A stretch of DNA of 47,156 bases, taken from positions 1 to 47,156 of the forward strand of contig NZ_JAKWBF010000039.1 of NCBI RefSeq assembly GCF_022513585.1. The letters are read 5' to 3'. The translations under genes and the position numbers were made by a program. Origin of the DNA: Gordonia gummivorans (GTDB lineage Bacteria > Actinomycetota > Actinomycetes > Mycobacteriales > Mycobacteriaceae). Positions 35,116 to 43,708 of the stretch are shown piece after piece (position 1 is the first letter of the stretch; every line of letters starts with the position of its first letter). Under the pieces are notes generated by a model. The model was not told where the DNA came from. It made no database searches and saw only the letters and a program-made list of their open reading frames with translations.

Positions 35116-36384
35116 ATGACAGCAGAAGCACTCCCGCGAACGGCTTCGCCAACGACGATCGTGGCCGACAGTTCGTTGCAGTTCCCGACCCTCGACATCG
35201 TGGTTCCGGTCTACAACGAGGAAGCCGACGTCGCCGATTCGGTACGACGCCTCGCCGAGCATCTCCGGACCCACGTCCCGTACACCGCCCGCATCACGGT
35301 CGCCGACAACGCGAGCACCGACGCGACGCTGGCGATCGCCGCGGCGCTCACCGAGGAGATCGACGGGCTGCGTGTGGTCCACCTCGACGAGAAGGGCCGC
35401 GGGCGCGCGCTCAACTCGGTGTGGCGGGGCAGTGACGCCGAGATCGTCGCCTACTGCGACGTCGACCTGTCGACCGACCTGAACGCACTGATGCCGCTGA
35501 TCGCGCCGCTCATCTCGCGCCACTCCGACATCGCGATCGGCACCCGGCTGGCCCGGACTTCCCGCGTTGTCCGCGGACCCAAGCGCGAGTTCATCTCCCG
35601 CTCCTACAACCTGATCCTGCGAACCACGATGCGCGCCAAGTTCTCCGACGCCCAGTGCGGATTCAAGGCGATGCGCACCGACATCGCACGCGAACTGCTG
35701 CCCTACGTCGAGGACACCGGCTGGTTCTTCGACACCGAACTGCTGGTGCTCGCCGAGCGCATCGGGCTGCGGATCGCCGAGGTGCCCGTCGACTGGGTCG
35801 ACGACCCGGACAGCACCGTCGACATCGTGTCCACCGCTGTAGCTGACCTCAAGGGTTGCGCCCGTGTGGGTTACGCGCTGGCCGCGGGACGACTGCCGAT
35901 CGCCGACCTGCGCGCCGCCATCGGTCGCGACCGCGGACCCGGCCCCGACCTCGCGGGCGTCCCGACCGGCATGGTCGGCCAGCTGCTGCGCTTCTGCGTG
36001 GTCGGCGTGGCCTCGACCGTCGCCTACGCGGTGCTCTACTTGCTGCTCCACTCGTTCCTGGGTGCGCAGGTGTCGAACTTCGTGGCGCTCGCCGTCACCG
36101 CGGTCCTCAACACCGCCGCCAACCGCCGCTTCAGCTTCGGTGTGCGCGGACGCAAGGACGCGATACGGCACCAGATGTTCGGCCTCGGCGTGTTCCTGTT
36201 CGGATGGATCGTGACCGCAGGATCGCTTGTGGCACTGCACTATTTTGTGCCCGACGCGACCAAGCACATCGAACTGCTGGTGCTCGTGGTGGCCAATCTG
36301 GTGGCGACGATGACCCGCTTCGTCGGACTGCGCTGGGTCTTCCGTTCACACCTGTCCCCGGCAACTGCGCGGGCTGCCCAGTGA
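35116..36384 (+). CDS. GT2 glycosyltransferase fused to GtrA membrane domain
   Basis: This 422-aa protein joins a GT2 domain of the polyprenyl-phosphate glycosyltransferase type to a GtrA-like membrane domain. The GT2 part shows TLDIVVPVYNEE, ITVADNASTDAT, AYCDVDLSTDLNAL (metal-binding DxD) and FSDAQCGFKAM. The GtrA part, from about residue 285, has four membrane helices. It is predicted to load a sugar onto a polyprenyl-phosphate and assist its flipping across the membrane. The ATG at 35116 or the GTG at 35107 could be the start. Its stop codon overlaps the GTG of the GT39 gene, so donor synthesis and transfer are coupled. Confidence 0.88.
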   Translation: MTAEALPRTASPTTIVADSSLQFPTLDIVVPVYNEEADVADSVRRLAEHLRTHVPYTARITVADNASTDATLAIAAALTEEIDGLRVVHLDEKGRGRALNSVWRGSDAEIVAYCDVDLSTDLNALMPLIAPLISRHSDIAIGTRLARTSRVVRGPKREFISRSYNLILRTTMRAKFSDAQCGFKAMRTDIARELLPYVEDTGWFFDTELLVLAERIGLRIAEVPVDWVDDPDSTVDIVSTAVADLKGCARVGYALAAGRLPIADLRAAIGRDRGPGPDLAGVPTGMVGQLLRFCVVGVASTVAYAVLYLLLHSFLGAQVSNFVALAVTAVLNTAANRRFSFGVRGRKDAIRHQMFGLGVFLFGWIVTAGSLVALHYFVPDATKHIELLVLVVANLVATMTRFVGLRWVFRSHLSPATARAAQ

Positions 36385-38462
36385 CCGCCACTCTCGACAC
36401 CGACCGGCCGTCGGACTCCGCACCCGCGGGTCCGGCGGCCGTCGGCCGTGTTGCCGACAGCGTTCTGTGGCAGCGGCTGTCGCTGGCCGCACTCCTGGTC
36501 GGTACGGCCGTCCTCTACCTGTGGAATCTGTCGATCAACGGCTGGGCCAACTCCTTCTACTCCGCCGCGATCCAAGCGGGATCGCAGTCGTGGAAGGCGT
36601 GGTTCTTCGGGTCGTCGGACATGGCGAACTCCATCACGGTCGACAAACCACCTGCCTCGCTGTGGATTCCGGGTCTGTCGGTGCGGATCTTCGGGCTCAA
36701 CTCGTGGTCTATCCTGGTGCCGCAGGTGTTGATGGGCGTCGCCGCGGTGGCGCTGCTCTACTGGATCACCCGCAAATACTTCGGACACTGGGTCGGTATC
36801 CTCGCGGGTCTGGTACTCGCGCTGGTTCCGGTGTCGGCCATGATGTTTCGGTTCAACAACCCCGAGGCGTTGCTCCTGCTGCTGATGATCGCCGCGGTCT
36901 GGGCCTGCCTCAAGGCGGTGGAATCCGGCAGGATTCGTTGGCTCATCCTGGTCGGCGTATTCGTCGGATTCGGCTTTCTGACAAAGCAATTGCAAGTGAT
37001 GCTGATCGTTCCGCCGCTGGCGATCACCTATCTGGCCTTCGGTCCCCGCGGCTGGCTCCGACGACTCGGTGAGCTGTTCGCGGCGCTGGGTGCGATGATC
37101 GTCAGCGCGGGCTGGTGGATTCTCGCCGTCGAACTGTGGCCGGCGTCGTCGCGGCCGTGGATCGGTGGCTCGCAGAACAACTCGATTCTCGAATTGACAC
37201 TGGGCTACAACGGCTTCGGTCGTCTCAACGGCAATGAGACCGGCAGTGTCATGCCGGGCGGCCGCGGGGGCGACGCCGGAATGGGCGGCCCAGCTGCGTA
37301 CTTCGGTCAGGGCGGTCCCGGCGGACCCAGAGGACGCGGCGGTATGTGGGGTGAGACCGGATTCTTCCGCATGTTCGAACCCGCACAGGGCGGCCAGATC
37401 GCCTGGCTCATCCCCACTGGACTCGTCCTCGGCATCGCCGCGCTGGTACTGATCGGACGCCGTTCACGCACGGATCTCCGTCGCGCCTACCTCGTCGTAT
37501 GGGGATTGTGGCTCCTGATCACGATGGTCGTGTTCAGCTACATGGCCGGCATCTTCCACAGCTACTACACCGCCGCGCTGGCGCCTGCGGTGGCCGCAGT
37601 GGTCGCGGGCGGTGCGGCGGTGTGTTGGCAACAGCGAGAACGGCTCTGGGTGCGCCTGGTGCTCGCCGCGTCGATCTGGATCGCTGCGATCTGGGGATTC
37701 GTCCTACTCGGCCGATCGCCGGACTTCGTGCCCTGGCTGCGGTTCCTCGTGATCATCGTCGGGATTGTCGCGGGCGGTCTGATGATCGCGGCCGATCGCG
37801 AATACCTCGGTGCACTTGCCGCGACCCTGGCGGTGCTGGCCGGTCTCGCCGGTCCGCTCGCCTACACCGTCGACACGGTTGCGACGGCCAAGCAGGGCTC
37901 GATCATCAGCGCCGGCCCACGGGTCGACGGTGAGTTCGGCCCGGGTGGCCGCGGCGGACCGGGTATGCGTGGCAATCGTGGCGGATGGCGCGGCCCCGGC
38001 GGCATGCCCAATCAGGGTCCCGGCGCGCAGGGGCCAGGCCAGCAGGGCCCTGGCATGGCACGCTACCCAGGCGGTCCCGGTGGTCCGGGCGGGTTGCTGA
38101 ACGGGTCCAAGCCGAGTGCCGCGATGATCGACCACCTGACCCGTGACGCAAGCGATTTCACGTGGATGGCCGCGGCCGTCGGCTCCAACGAGGCGTCGGG
38201 CTACCAGCTGGAAACCGGCTACTCGGTGATGCCGATCGGCGGTTTCAACGGCACCGATCCCTCGCCGACACTCGAGCAGTTCCAGAAACTGGTCGCGGAG
38301 AAGAAGATCCACTTCTTCATCGCGGGTGGTCGAGGATTCGGTCCGGGTGGGTCGGATACTGCTCGACCGTCGTCGCAGATCGCCACCTGGGTCACCGAGA
38401 ACTTCTCGTCCACCACCATCGACGGCGTGACGGTCTACGACCTGACGGCCCCGAAGGCCTGA
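36381..38462 (+). CDS. GT39 / ArnT-like polyprenyl-phosphate-sugar transferase
   Basis: This 693-aa membrane protein is of the family called YkcB or PMT-like in actinobacteria. The acidic motif after the first helix is in FGSSDMANSITVDKPP, and ISVRIFGLNSW-type segments and about eleven membrane helices follow. A Gly/Pro/Arg-rich loop (about residues 285-330) and a second Gly-rich stretch (about 515-570; GPGG and QGPG units) are low-complexity extracytoplasmic regions typical of this group. It should transfer the sugar made by the upstream GT2-GtrA protein to a wall or protein acceptor. The GTG at 36381 overlaps the upstream stop codon (GTGA). The acceptor is unknown. Confidence 0.86.
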   Translation: MTATLDTDRPSDSAPAGPAAVGRVADSVLWQRLSLAALLVGTAVLYLWNLSINGWANSFYSAAIQAGSQSWKAWFFGSSDMANSITVDKPPASLWIPGLSVRIFGLNSWSILVPQVLMGVAAVALLYWITRKYFGHWVGILAGLVLALVPVSAMMFRFNNPEALLLLLMIAAVWACLKAVESGRIRWLILVGVFVGFGFLTKQLQVMLIVPPLAITYLAFGPRGWLRRLGELFAALGAMIVSAGWWILAVELWPASSRPWIGGSQNNSILELTLGYNGFGRLNGNETGSVMPGGRGGDAGMGGPAAYFGQGGPGGPRGRGGMWGETGFFRMFEPAQGGQIAWLIPTGLVLGIAALVLIGRRSRTDLRRAYLVVWGLWLLITMVVFSYMAGIFHSYYTAALAPAVAAVVAGGAAVCWQQRERLWVRLVLAASIWIAAIWGFVLLGRSPDFVPWLRFLVIIVGIVAGGLMIAADREYLGALAATLAVLAGLAGPLAYTVDTVATAKQGSIISAGPRVDGEFGPGGRGGPGMRGNRGGWRGPGGMPNQGPGAQGPGQQGPGMARYPGGPGGPGGLLNGSKPSAAMIDHLTRDASDFTWMAAAVGSNEASGYQLETGYSVMPIGGFNGTDPSPTLEQFQKLVAEKKIHFFIAGGRGFGPGGSDTARPSSQIATWVTENFSSTTIDGVTVYDLTAPKA

Positions 38463-38485
38463 TGCTCCCTGCAGGTGGTGCCGAT

Positions 38486-38647
38486 CCGAAGAATTGGGTG
38501 ACCGACCCCGATGACCTGCGGAAATGCGCCAGCGTCCTGCCGCAAAATCCAGGGGACGAACCTCGTCCCCGGGGTTCGTAGTCGTCCGCGAGAATTTTCT
38601 GGGGGAGGACTCCAAGGGTAGGGGATGAAGTTTCTTCCCCTACTTTT
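38486..38647. repeat. 162-bp two-hairpin dispersed element (family 2, copy 2)
   Basis: This element begins 23 bases after the GT39 stop codon, in the same orientation as copy 1. Hairpin 1 has GGGGACGA (38552-38559) and TCGTCCCC (38563-38570) arms. Here a C-G pair occupies the place of an A-C mismatch in copy 1. Hairpin 2 has TAGGGGATGAA (38619-38629) and TTCTTCCCCTA (38632-38642), with one mismatch. The rest of the gap to 38786 contains only the LtrA promoter. Confidence 0.85.
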
Positions 38648-38773
38648 GTGGGCGCCCAAACCTCCAACTCTTCCCTCCGTCGATGACCGACAACCACTCA
38701 CTCGCGCCCGATGAGCGCCGAGACGGTCGGCGACCAGGAGGTGACGGCTTCCCTCTTGGGCCAGAGGATCGCC

Positions 38774-38779
38774 TAGAGT
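38774..38779 (+). promoter_or_regulatory. -10 box of the LtrA gene (leaderless)
   Basis: TAGAGT ends seven bases before the ATG at 38787. Confidence 0.5.
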
Positions 38780-38786
38780 TCGGCGC

Positions 38787-40049
38787 ATGTCTGCCTTGCC
38801 GAGCGTCCCGTCGATGGGTCACCGCCTGAACAGAATGAGTGGTCGAGATCCGCACGAGGAGGATCGCGCCGCCACCAACCTGGAGCTGTTCTACGACCTC
38901 GTGTTCGTGGTCGCGTTCTCGGTGGCCGGTACCCAGTTGGCCCATCAACTGGCCGAGGGCCACTACCAGACCGGCGTCATCGGCTACCTGCTGTGCACGT
39001 TCGCCGCGATCTGGGCGTGGATCAACTTCGCCTGGTTCGCCTCTGCCTTCGACACCGACGACTGGTTCTTCCGCATCGTCACGCTCGTGCAGATGATCGG
39101 TGTGGCGGTGATCGCCCTCGGCATCCCCGACGTGTTCTCCTCGCTGGGCGGCCACGAGCACGTCGACAACCGGGTGCTGGTGCTCGGCTACATCCTGATG
39201 CGCGTCGGCATGGTGGCCCAGTGGCTGCGGGCGGCAGCGCAGAGTCCGGAGTATCGCGGCGCGTGCCTCATCTATGCGGCCATGACGCTGCTGGCCCAAT
39301 TCGGTTGGGTGGCAGTCCTCCTGATCAACATGTCGCTCATCCCGACGCTCGTCGGCATGGCCATCTGTGTCGGCATCGAACTGCTGGGACCGTTTGTCGG
39401 CGAGACGCGTTCGTCGGGCGGCACCCCATGGCACCCGCACCACATCGCGGAGCGCTATTCGCTCCTGACGATCATCACCCTCGGCGAAGGCGTGGTGGGG
39501 ACCGTCGCCGTGCTCGGCGCACTCATCGAGACACACGGATGGTCGCTCGACACTGCCGTGCTCGGTCTGTCGTCGATGACCGTGACCTTCGCGATGTGGT
39601 GGATCTACTTCACCGTCCCGGTCGGGGATGCGCTCCACGCCCATCGGAACAAGAGCTTCTGGTGGGGCTACGGCCACATCGTCATCTTCATGGCGGCCGC
39701 TGCGGTCGGGGCCGGTCTGCATGTCGCAGCCCTCTACATCGAGCACGAGGCGCACGTGGGCGGCGGTGTGGTGGTCGCGTCGGTGGCGGTCCCGCTCGGC
39801 ATCTACTGCCTGGGCGTGATCGCCATGTACGACTACCTGTTGCCGTTTGATCCGCTCAGCCTGTTCCTCGCTACCGGTGTCATCGTCGTGCTGGGTGTGG
39901 CGACGTGGATGTGCGCGGCCGGCGCGTCGGTGATCCTCGCGGTCGCGGTGGCGGCTCTCGCCCCGGTGATGATGGTGATCGTCGACGAGATCGCGGGGGT
40001 GCCCCGACGGGAGAGAGCGCTCGCCGCGGTCCTCGACACGATGTCCTAG
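38787..40049 (+). CDS. Low temperature requirement A (LtrA) family membrane protein
   Basis: This 420-aa protein with about ten membrane helices has the family signature near the N-terminus (ATNLELFYDLVFVVAFSV) and the central ERYSLLTIITLGEGVVGTV. LtrA was first linked to growth at low temperature in Listeria; its molecular function is not established. The ATG at 38787 fits the leaderless -10 box; in-frame Met residues at 10 and 17 are alternatives. purD follows after 24 bases with its own promoter. Confidence 0.9.
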   Translation: MSALPSVPSMGHRLNRMSGRDPHEEDRAATNLELFYDLVFVVAFSVAGTQLAHQLAEGHYQTGVIGYLLCTFAAIWAWINFAWFASAFDTDDWFFRIVTLVQMIGVAVIALGIPDVFSSLGGHEHVDNRVLVLGYILMRVGMVAQWLRAAAQSPEYRGACLIYAAMTLLAQFGWVAVLLINMSLIPTLVGMAICVGIELLGPFVGETRSSGGTPWHPHHIAERYSLLTIITLGEGVVGTVAVLGALIETHGWSLDTAVLGLSSMTVTFAMWWIYFTVPVGDALHAHRNKSFWWGYGHIVIFMAAAAVGAGLHVAALYIEHEAHVGGGVVVASVAVPLGIYCLGVIAMYDYLLPFDPLSLFLATGVIVVLGVATWMCAAGASVILAVAVAALAPVMMVIVDEIAGVPRRERALAAVLDTMS

Positions 40050-40060
40050 ACACACACCAC

Positions 40061-40066
40061 TAGAGT
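40061..40066 (+). promoter_or_regulatory. -10 box of purD (leaderless)
   Basis: TAGAGT ends seven bases before the GTG at 40074. It is the same hexamer and spacing as at the LtrA gene. Confidence 0.5.
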
Positions 40067-40073
40067 CAACGGC

Positions 40074-41327
40074 GTGCGCGTACTCGTGATCGGCTCGGGC
40101 GGCCGCGAACATGCCCTGCTCATCGGACTCGCCAAGGACTCGTCGGTGACCGACCTGCACGTCGCACCCGGTAACGCGGGCACGACGGCGCTGGCGACCA
40201 ACCACGACGTCGACGTCGCGTCGAGCGATTCCGTGGTGGCCCTGGCCCGCAAGGTCGACGCCGATCTCGTCGTCATCGGTCCCGAGGTTCCACTGGTCCT
40301 GGGCGTGGCCGATGCGCTGCGCGAGGCCGGGTTCGCCACCTTCGGTCCCGGCGCGCAGGCCGCCCAGATCGAGGGTTCCAAGGCGTTCGCCAAGGACGTG
40401 ATGGCCGCGGCGGGCGTGGCGACCGCTCACAGCGAAGTCGTCGACAACCCTGCGCATCTCGACGCTGCCCTCGACCGTTTCGGTCCCACCTGGGTCGTCA
40501 AGGACGACGGGCTCGCGGCCGGCAAGGGCGTGGTGGTCACCACCGATCGGGCCGCTGCGCGCGATCACGCCGCGGAATGCCTGGAGAGCGGCCACCCGGT
40601 GCTGCTGGAGAGCTTCCTCGACGGCCCGGAGGTGTCGCTGTTCTCGTTGGTCGACGGTGAGACGGTGGTCCCGCTGATCCCGGCGCAGGACCACAAACGG
40701 GTGGGCGACAACGATTCCGGACCCAACACCGGCGGGATGGGCGCCTACACACCGCTGCCGTGGCTGCCCGACGATGTGACCCGACAGATCGTCGATGACG
40801 TGGTGAAACCTGTTGCGGCAGAACTTGTTCGACGCGGGGCCCCGTTCTCCGGCCTGCTCTATGCGGGACTCGCCATCGGCAAAGACGGCCCGTCGGTCGT
40901 CGAATTCAACTGCCGCTTCGGCGATCCGGAGACCCAAGCGGTGCTCGCACTGCTGAAATCCCCGTTGGGACAAGCGTTGAACGCCACCGCCACCGGAACA
41001 CTGGACGCCTTGCCGCCTCTGGAATGGGCGGACGGTGCGGCGGTGACCGTTGTTCTGGCGGCCGAGAACTACCCGGGCAAACCCCGGACCGGCGACGTGA
41101 TCACCGGCTCCGACGCGGAGGGCGTCCTGCACGCGGGAACCGCACGCAACGCCGACGGTGCGGTCGTGTCGTCGGGCGGCCGGGTGCTGGCCGTCGTCGG
41201 AACGGGTGCCGACCTCGCCGAGGCCCGCGCGCAGGCGTACGAACGGCTCGCCGGGATCAAGTTGCCCGGCTCGCATTTCCGCACCGACATCGGTCGCAAC
41301 GCCCTGGAAGGCAAGATCAGCATCTGA
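40074..41327 (+). CDS. purD: Phosphoribosylamine-glycine ligase
   Basis: This 417-aa ATP-grasp enzyme makes glycinamide ribonucleotide in purine synthesis. It shows VLVIGSGGREHAL at the N-terminus, HVAPGNAGT, VIGPEVPLVLGVAD, VKDDGLAAGKGVVV (ATP-grasp lysine), GPNTGGMGAYTPLP, VVEFNCRFGDPETQAVL and SSGGRVLAVVG, and it is of full length. It has a GTG start at 40074. No other pur gene lies in the window. It converges on an esterase gene with a hairpin between. Confidence 0.97.
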   Translation: MRVLVIGSGGREHALLIGLAKDSSVTDLHVAPGNAGTTALATNHDVDVASSDSVVALARKVDADLVVIGPEVPLVLGVADALREAGFATFGPGAQAAQIEGSKAFAKDVMAAAGVATAHSEVVDNPAHLDAALDRFGPTWVVKDDGLAAGKGVVVTTDRAAARDHAAECLESGHPVLLESFLDGPEVSLFSLVDGETVVPLIPAQDHKRVGDNDSGPNTGGMGAYTPLPWLPDDVTRQIVDDVVKPVAAELVRRGAPFSGLLYAGLAIGKDGPSVVEFNCRFGDPETQAVLALLKSPLGQALNATATGTLDALPPLEWADGAAVTVVLAAENYPGKPRTGDVITGSDAEGVLHAGTARNADGAVVSSGGRVLAVVGTGADLAEARAQAYERLAGIKLPGSHFRTDIGRNALEGKISI

Positions 41328-41354
41328 CGGGTCCGAAAGCTGTACCTGGGAGCC

Positions 41355-41384
41355 GACCCGCGTGCACAGTGCACACGGCGGGTC
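41355..41384. terminator. Hairpin between purD and the convergent esterase
   Basis: GACCCGC (41355-41361) pairs with GCGGGTC (41378-41384), and the inner GTGCAC units are self-complementary. It may serve both genes. No T-run follows on either side. Confidence 0.45.
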
Positions 41385-41418
41385 TGAGGCGTACAGATTT
41401 CCGACGGCGTCGGCGAGG

Positions 41419-42357
41419 TCAGCTCGCGAGATTGCGGCCCAGGAACTCCACCTGGTCGGGGAGCACGCTGCGCCAGTAGCGGTTGGTGTGACCGCCGGCA
41501 GAGGTCCCGAACGCGGCGGGCGGGTGCAATCCGGCGGCCCACTGGCGCGTGTAGGTGAAGAACTGATCGCTCGACCCGACCGAGATCATCAGCGGGATCT
41601 TCGCGAAGGCGTCCTGGGTGCCGAACAGTGAGTTGGCCTGGTAGTCGGCCAGGCCGTCGAAGGCTCGGGGCGGAAAGTTGCGTGGGTCGGCCCAGAGTGC
41701 GGGAGAGCTGACCGCGACAGCGGCGACACGTGGCGCACCCAGCAGCGACGCGAGCCGCAGCGCGCCATACCCGCCCATCGACCAGCCGAACAGGCCGATG
41801 CGCTCGGTGGAGACGTTCAGTTCGCGATTGTTCGCCAGCATCGGGATGAACTCGTCGAGCACCATCGCGGCGCCGTCGGTGCCGTCGGCGCGCCGGTGAT
41901 AGTAGTTGCGCCCCGCGTCGGCTGCCGCGATCGCGAACGGTGGGTTGCCGGCATCCACGTAGCGCTGCAGGACCGACTGGATCTCCAGCTTCGACGAGAA
42001 GATCGACTTCTCGTTGGTGTTCAGTGCATGCAGGACGACGACAACCGGCATCCGTCCCGACACGCCGTCGGGGCGAACCACGGCCCAGCGCGTGTCGCGG
42101 CGCATCTTTGCCGACGGGAAGGTCCCGGTGATCAGCGGCGGCCCGGTCGCGATCTGCGGTGGGGTGGTCTCGGCGGGCAGTTCGTCGTCGGCGGCCCGCG
42201 ACTCGAGTTTCCGCGGCTCGACCTCGGGGGTCTTCGCTTGTCCGGCGCAGGCCGCAAGCCCCAAGGCGGCCGATCCGAGACCCGCAGCGAGGACGGTACG
42301 ACGACGCACCCGAACGAGATCACGTTCGGGTGCGGGATTCGGGGTCAGACGAGCCAT
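41419..42357 (-). CDS. Lipoprotein esterase of the esterase D / antigen 85-like fold
   Basis: This 312-aa alpha/beta hydrolase carries a twin-arginine-type signal with a lipobox (RVRRRTVLAAGLGSAALGLAAC; Cys is the lipid site). The core has VVVVLHALNTNEKS, the nucleophile in GLFGWSMGGYGALRLAS and His in SAGGHTNRYW, so the catalytic Ser and His are present. It is anchored outside the cell. Substrate unknown; polysaccharide or mycolyl esters are possible by fold. The ATG at 42357 gives MARLTPN; TACGCT lies nine bases upstream, so it may have its own promoter, 90 bases after the small zinc-ribbon gene. Confidence 0.86.
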   Translation of the reverse strand: MARLTPNPAPERDLVRVRRRTVLAAGLGSAALGLAACAGQAKTPEVEPRKLESRAADDELPAETTPPQIATGPPLITGTFPSAKMRRDTRWAVVRPDGVSGRMPVVVVLHALNTNEKSIFSSKLEIQSVLQRYVDAGNPPFAIAAADAGRNYYHRRADGTDGAAMVLDEFIPMLANNRELNVSTERIGLFGWSMGGYGALRLASLLGAPRVAAVAVSSPALWADPRNFPPRAFDGLADYQANSLFGTQDAFAKIPLMISVGSSDQFFTYTRQWAAGLHPPAAFGTSAGGHTNRYWRSVLPDQVEFLGRNLAS

Positions 42358-42447
42358 CGAGTCAACAGCGTACTGGCGTCGACGTCGGTTTCGCGAAACC
42401 AACGTGGTGCGCCACGCGCGAGTGTGACCGATCTTGCTCCGACGCTG

Positions 42448-42609
42448 TCACCACCGACGTCGGAACAGTCCTCGTCCACCGCCCGGCTCGTCGTCGTGGC
42501 CCGCGCACCACTGGCCGGCCGGAACCGCGGCCTTGACCTGCGCGACATGCCGTCCGCAGCCCGACCACGTGGTTTTGCCGCATCGGCGGCACCGCACCGC
42601 ATGGCACAT
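42448..42609 (-). CDS. Small zinc-ribbon-like protein (53 aa)
   Basis: The frame runs from the ATG at 42607-42609 and begins one base after the DsbA-like stop codon, so the two are tightly coupled. The protein reads MCHAVRCRRCGKTTWSGCGR and continues HVAQVKAAVPAGQWCAGHDD. Cys pairs (CRRC, GC) and a later WCAGH suggest a zinc knuckle or metal-binding site. I recall similar small proteins with a CGKTTWxGCG core in mycobacteria, of unknown function. Its place in the repressor operon hints at metal or thiol handling. Confidence 0.7.
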   Translation of the reverse strand: MCHAVRCRRCGKTTWSGCGRHVAQVKAAVPAGQWCAGHDDEPGGGRGLFRRRW

Positions 42610-42610
42610 G

Positions 42611-43261
42611 TCAGGCCGCCCCCTTCTCGACGAGGTTCGGCGGCCCGCTGCGGGGTCGCTCCAACTGTGAGAACGCCGGCGTGGAGGCGACGGTGAGGAG
42701 CGCGTCGAGCAGCCGAACCGATTCGGCGTCGTCGGGTATCGACGTGAGGACCGGGCCGAAGAACGCATGCGAACCGACGACCGTGATCGGGCTCCCGCCC
42801 GTGGTGCCGAGTGCCTGCTGGCTCTCGTCGTGCCGGCGGCGCACTTCGTCGTCGAAGGACGGGTCGTCCAACGCCTGGGCAAGTGAGGTGTCGAGTCCAC
42901 ACTCGGCCAGCGCCCCGGCCGCCACTGCTCGAGGTAACACTTCCGCCGACCTTGCGGGATCGGTGTGGATGCGTCGGCCCAGTGCCATGTAGAGGTCACC
43001 TATCGACTCGTCGGGGCCGATCGCCGCGGCGAACAGTCGACCGGCCCGCCGCGATGCCTCGATGCGAGCCGCGTGGGCCCCATCGAGTTCCCGGCCTTCG
43101 TTGAGTACCGCCAGGCTCATCTGACGCCACGTCACCGCGACATCCGGTCGCGCGGCGGTCGCCATGGCCAGCCAGCGCGACGTCGCCCATGCGAAGGGAC
43201 ACACCGGGTCGACGTAGCATTCGATCTGCGTCGGTGTATTCGGAGAGGTGTTGGCGTTCAT
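42611..43261 (-). CDS. DsbA-family / mycothiol-dependent reductase-like protein with a single active-site Cys
   Basis: This 216-aa protein resembles mycobacterial Rv2466c, a mycothiol-dependent DsbA-fold reductase. Shared landmarks are YVDPVCPFAWATSRWL, MSLAVLNEGRE, LYMALGRRIH, GTTGGSPITVVGSHAFFGPVLTSIP and LLTVAS. The family CPWC active site is CPFA here (codons tgt ccc ttc gca), so the resolving Cys is lost. Such a monothiol enzyme would work through mixed disulfides with mycothiol. It lies six bases after the DUF302 gene and one base before the zinc-ribbon gene. Confidence 0.85.
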   Translation of the reverse strand: MNANTSPNTPTQIECYVDPVCPFAWATSRWLAMATAARPDVAVTWRQMSLAVLNEGRELDGAHAARIEASRRAGRLFAAAIGPDESIGDLYMALGRRIHTDPARSAEVLPRAVAAGALAECGLDTSLAQALDDPSFDDEVRRRHDESQQALGTTGGSPITVVGSHAFFGPVLTSIPDDAESVRLLDALLTVASTPAFSQLERPRSGPPNLVEKGAA

Positions 43262-43267
43262 CGCTTC

Positions 43268-43681
43268 TCAGGCCTCGGCCTTGGCATCTTCCAGAGACGC
43301 GATCGCGGCCCGGATGAGTTCTGCCGCACCGGCGGCGACCTCGGGCAGGCCGGGCACGTCGGCGACGGCGACCATGATGTCGGGATTCATCGCCTCGACG
43401 ATGACGGAGCCCTCGTTCTCGGTGTCGTCGCGAACAACGACGTTGCATGGCAACAACAGTCCGATCTGGCGTTCGAGTCCGAGTGCCTGGTGTGCGAAGT
43501 GCGGGTTGCACGCGCCCAGTATCAGGAACCGCTCCATGTCCTCGTCGAGCTTCTTCTTCAGCGTTGCCTGGACGTCGATCTCGGTCAACACGCCGAAACC
43601 CTGTTCGCTCAGCGCTTCTCGGGTCTTGGCGACGGCGTCGTCGAAGGTGGTGTGCAGTGTGGTGCGGATGCCCAGTTGCAT
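43268..43681 (-). CDS. DUF302 domain protein
   Basis: This 137-aa protein is a full DUF302 domain (TTFDDAVAKTREALSEQGFGVLTEIDV, LGACNPHFAHQAL, LLLPCNVVVRD). The family is small, cytoplasmic here, and often found beside redox or sulfur genes; its function is unknown. Two Cys residues lie in LGACNP and LLPCNV, positions common in the family. The ATG at 43681 is preceded by AGAAAGGAAGA, a strong ribosome site. It lies 27 bases after the CsoR-like gene. Confidence 0.9.
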   Translation of the reverse strand: MQLGIRTTLHTTFDDAVAKTREALSEQGFGVLTEIDVQATLKKKLDEDMERFLILGACNPHFAHQALGLERQIGLLLPCNVVVRDDTENEGSVIVEAMNPDIMVAVADVPGLPEVAAGAAELIRAAIASLEDAKAEA

Positions 43682-43708
43682 GATCTTCCTTTCTCTTCGA
43701 GCCGGTCC

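Noticed and set aside
36240..36995. Low-complexity Gly-rich coding in the GT39 gene as a possible rearrangement
   Set aside because: The Gly/Pro/Arg loops (encoded near 37250-37350 and 37930-38095) are normal for this actinobacterial family and keep the frame.
38640..41276. Long minus-strand open frame of 878 codons
   Set aside because: It lies antisense to LtrA and purD, has no family signature, and its Arg/His/Asp-rich composition is typical of shadow frames in GC-rich DNA.
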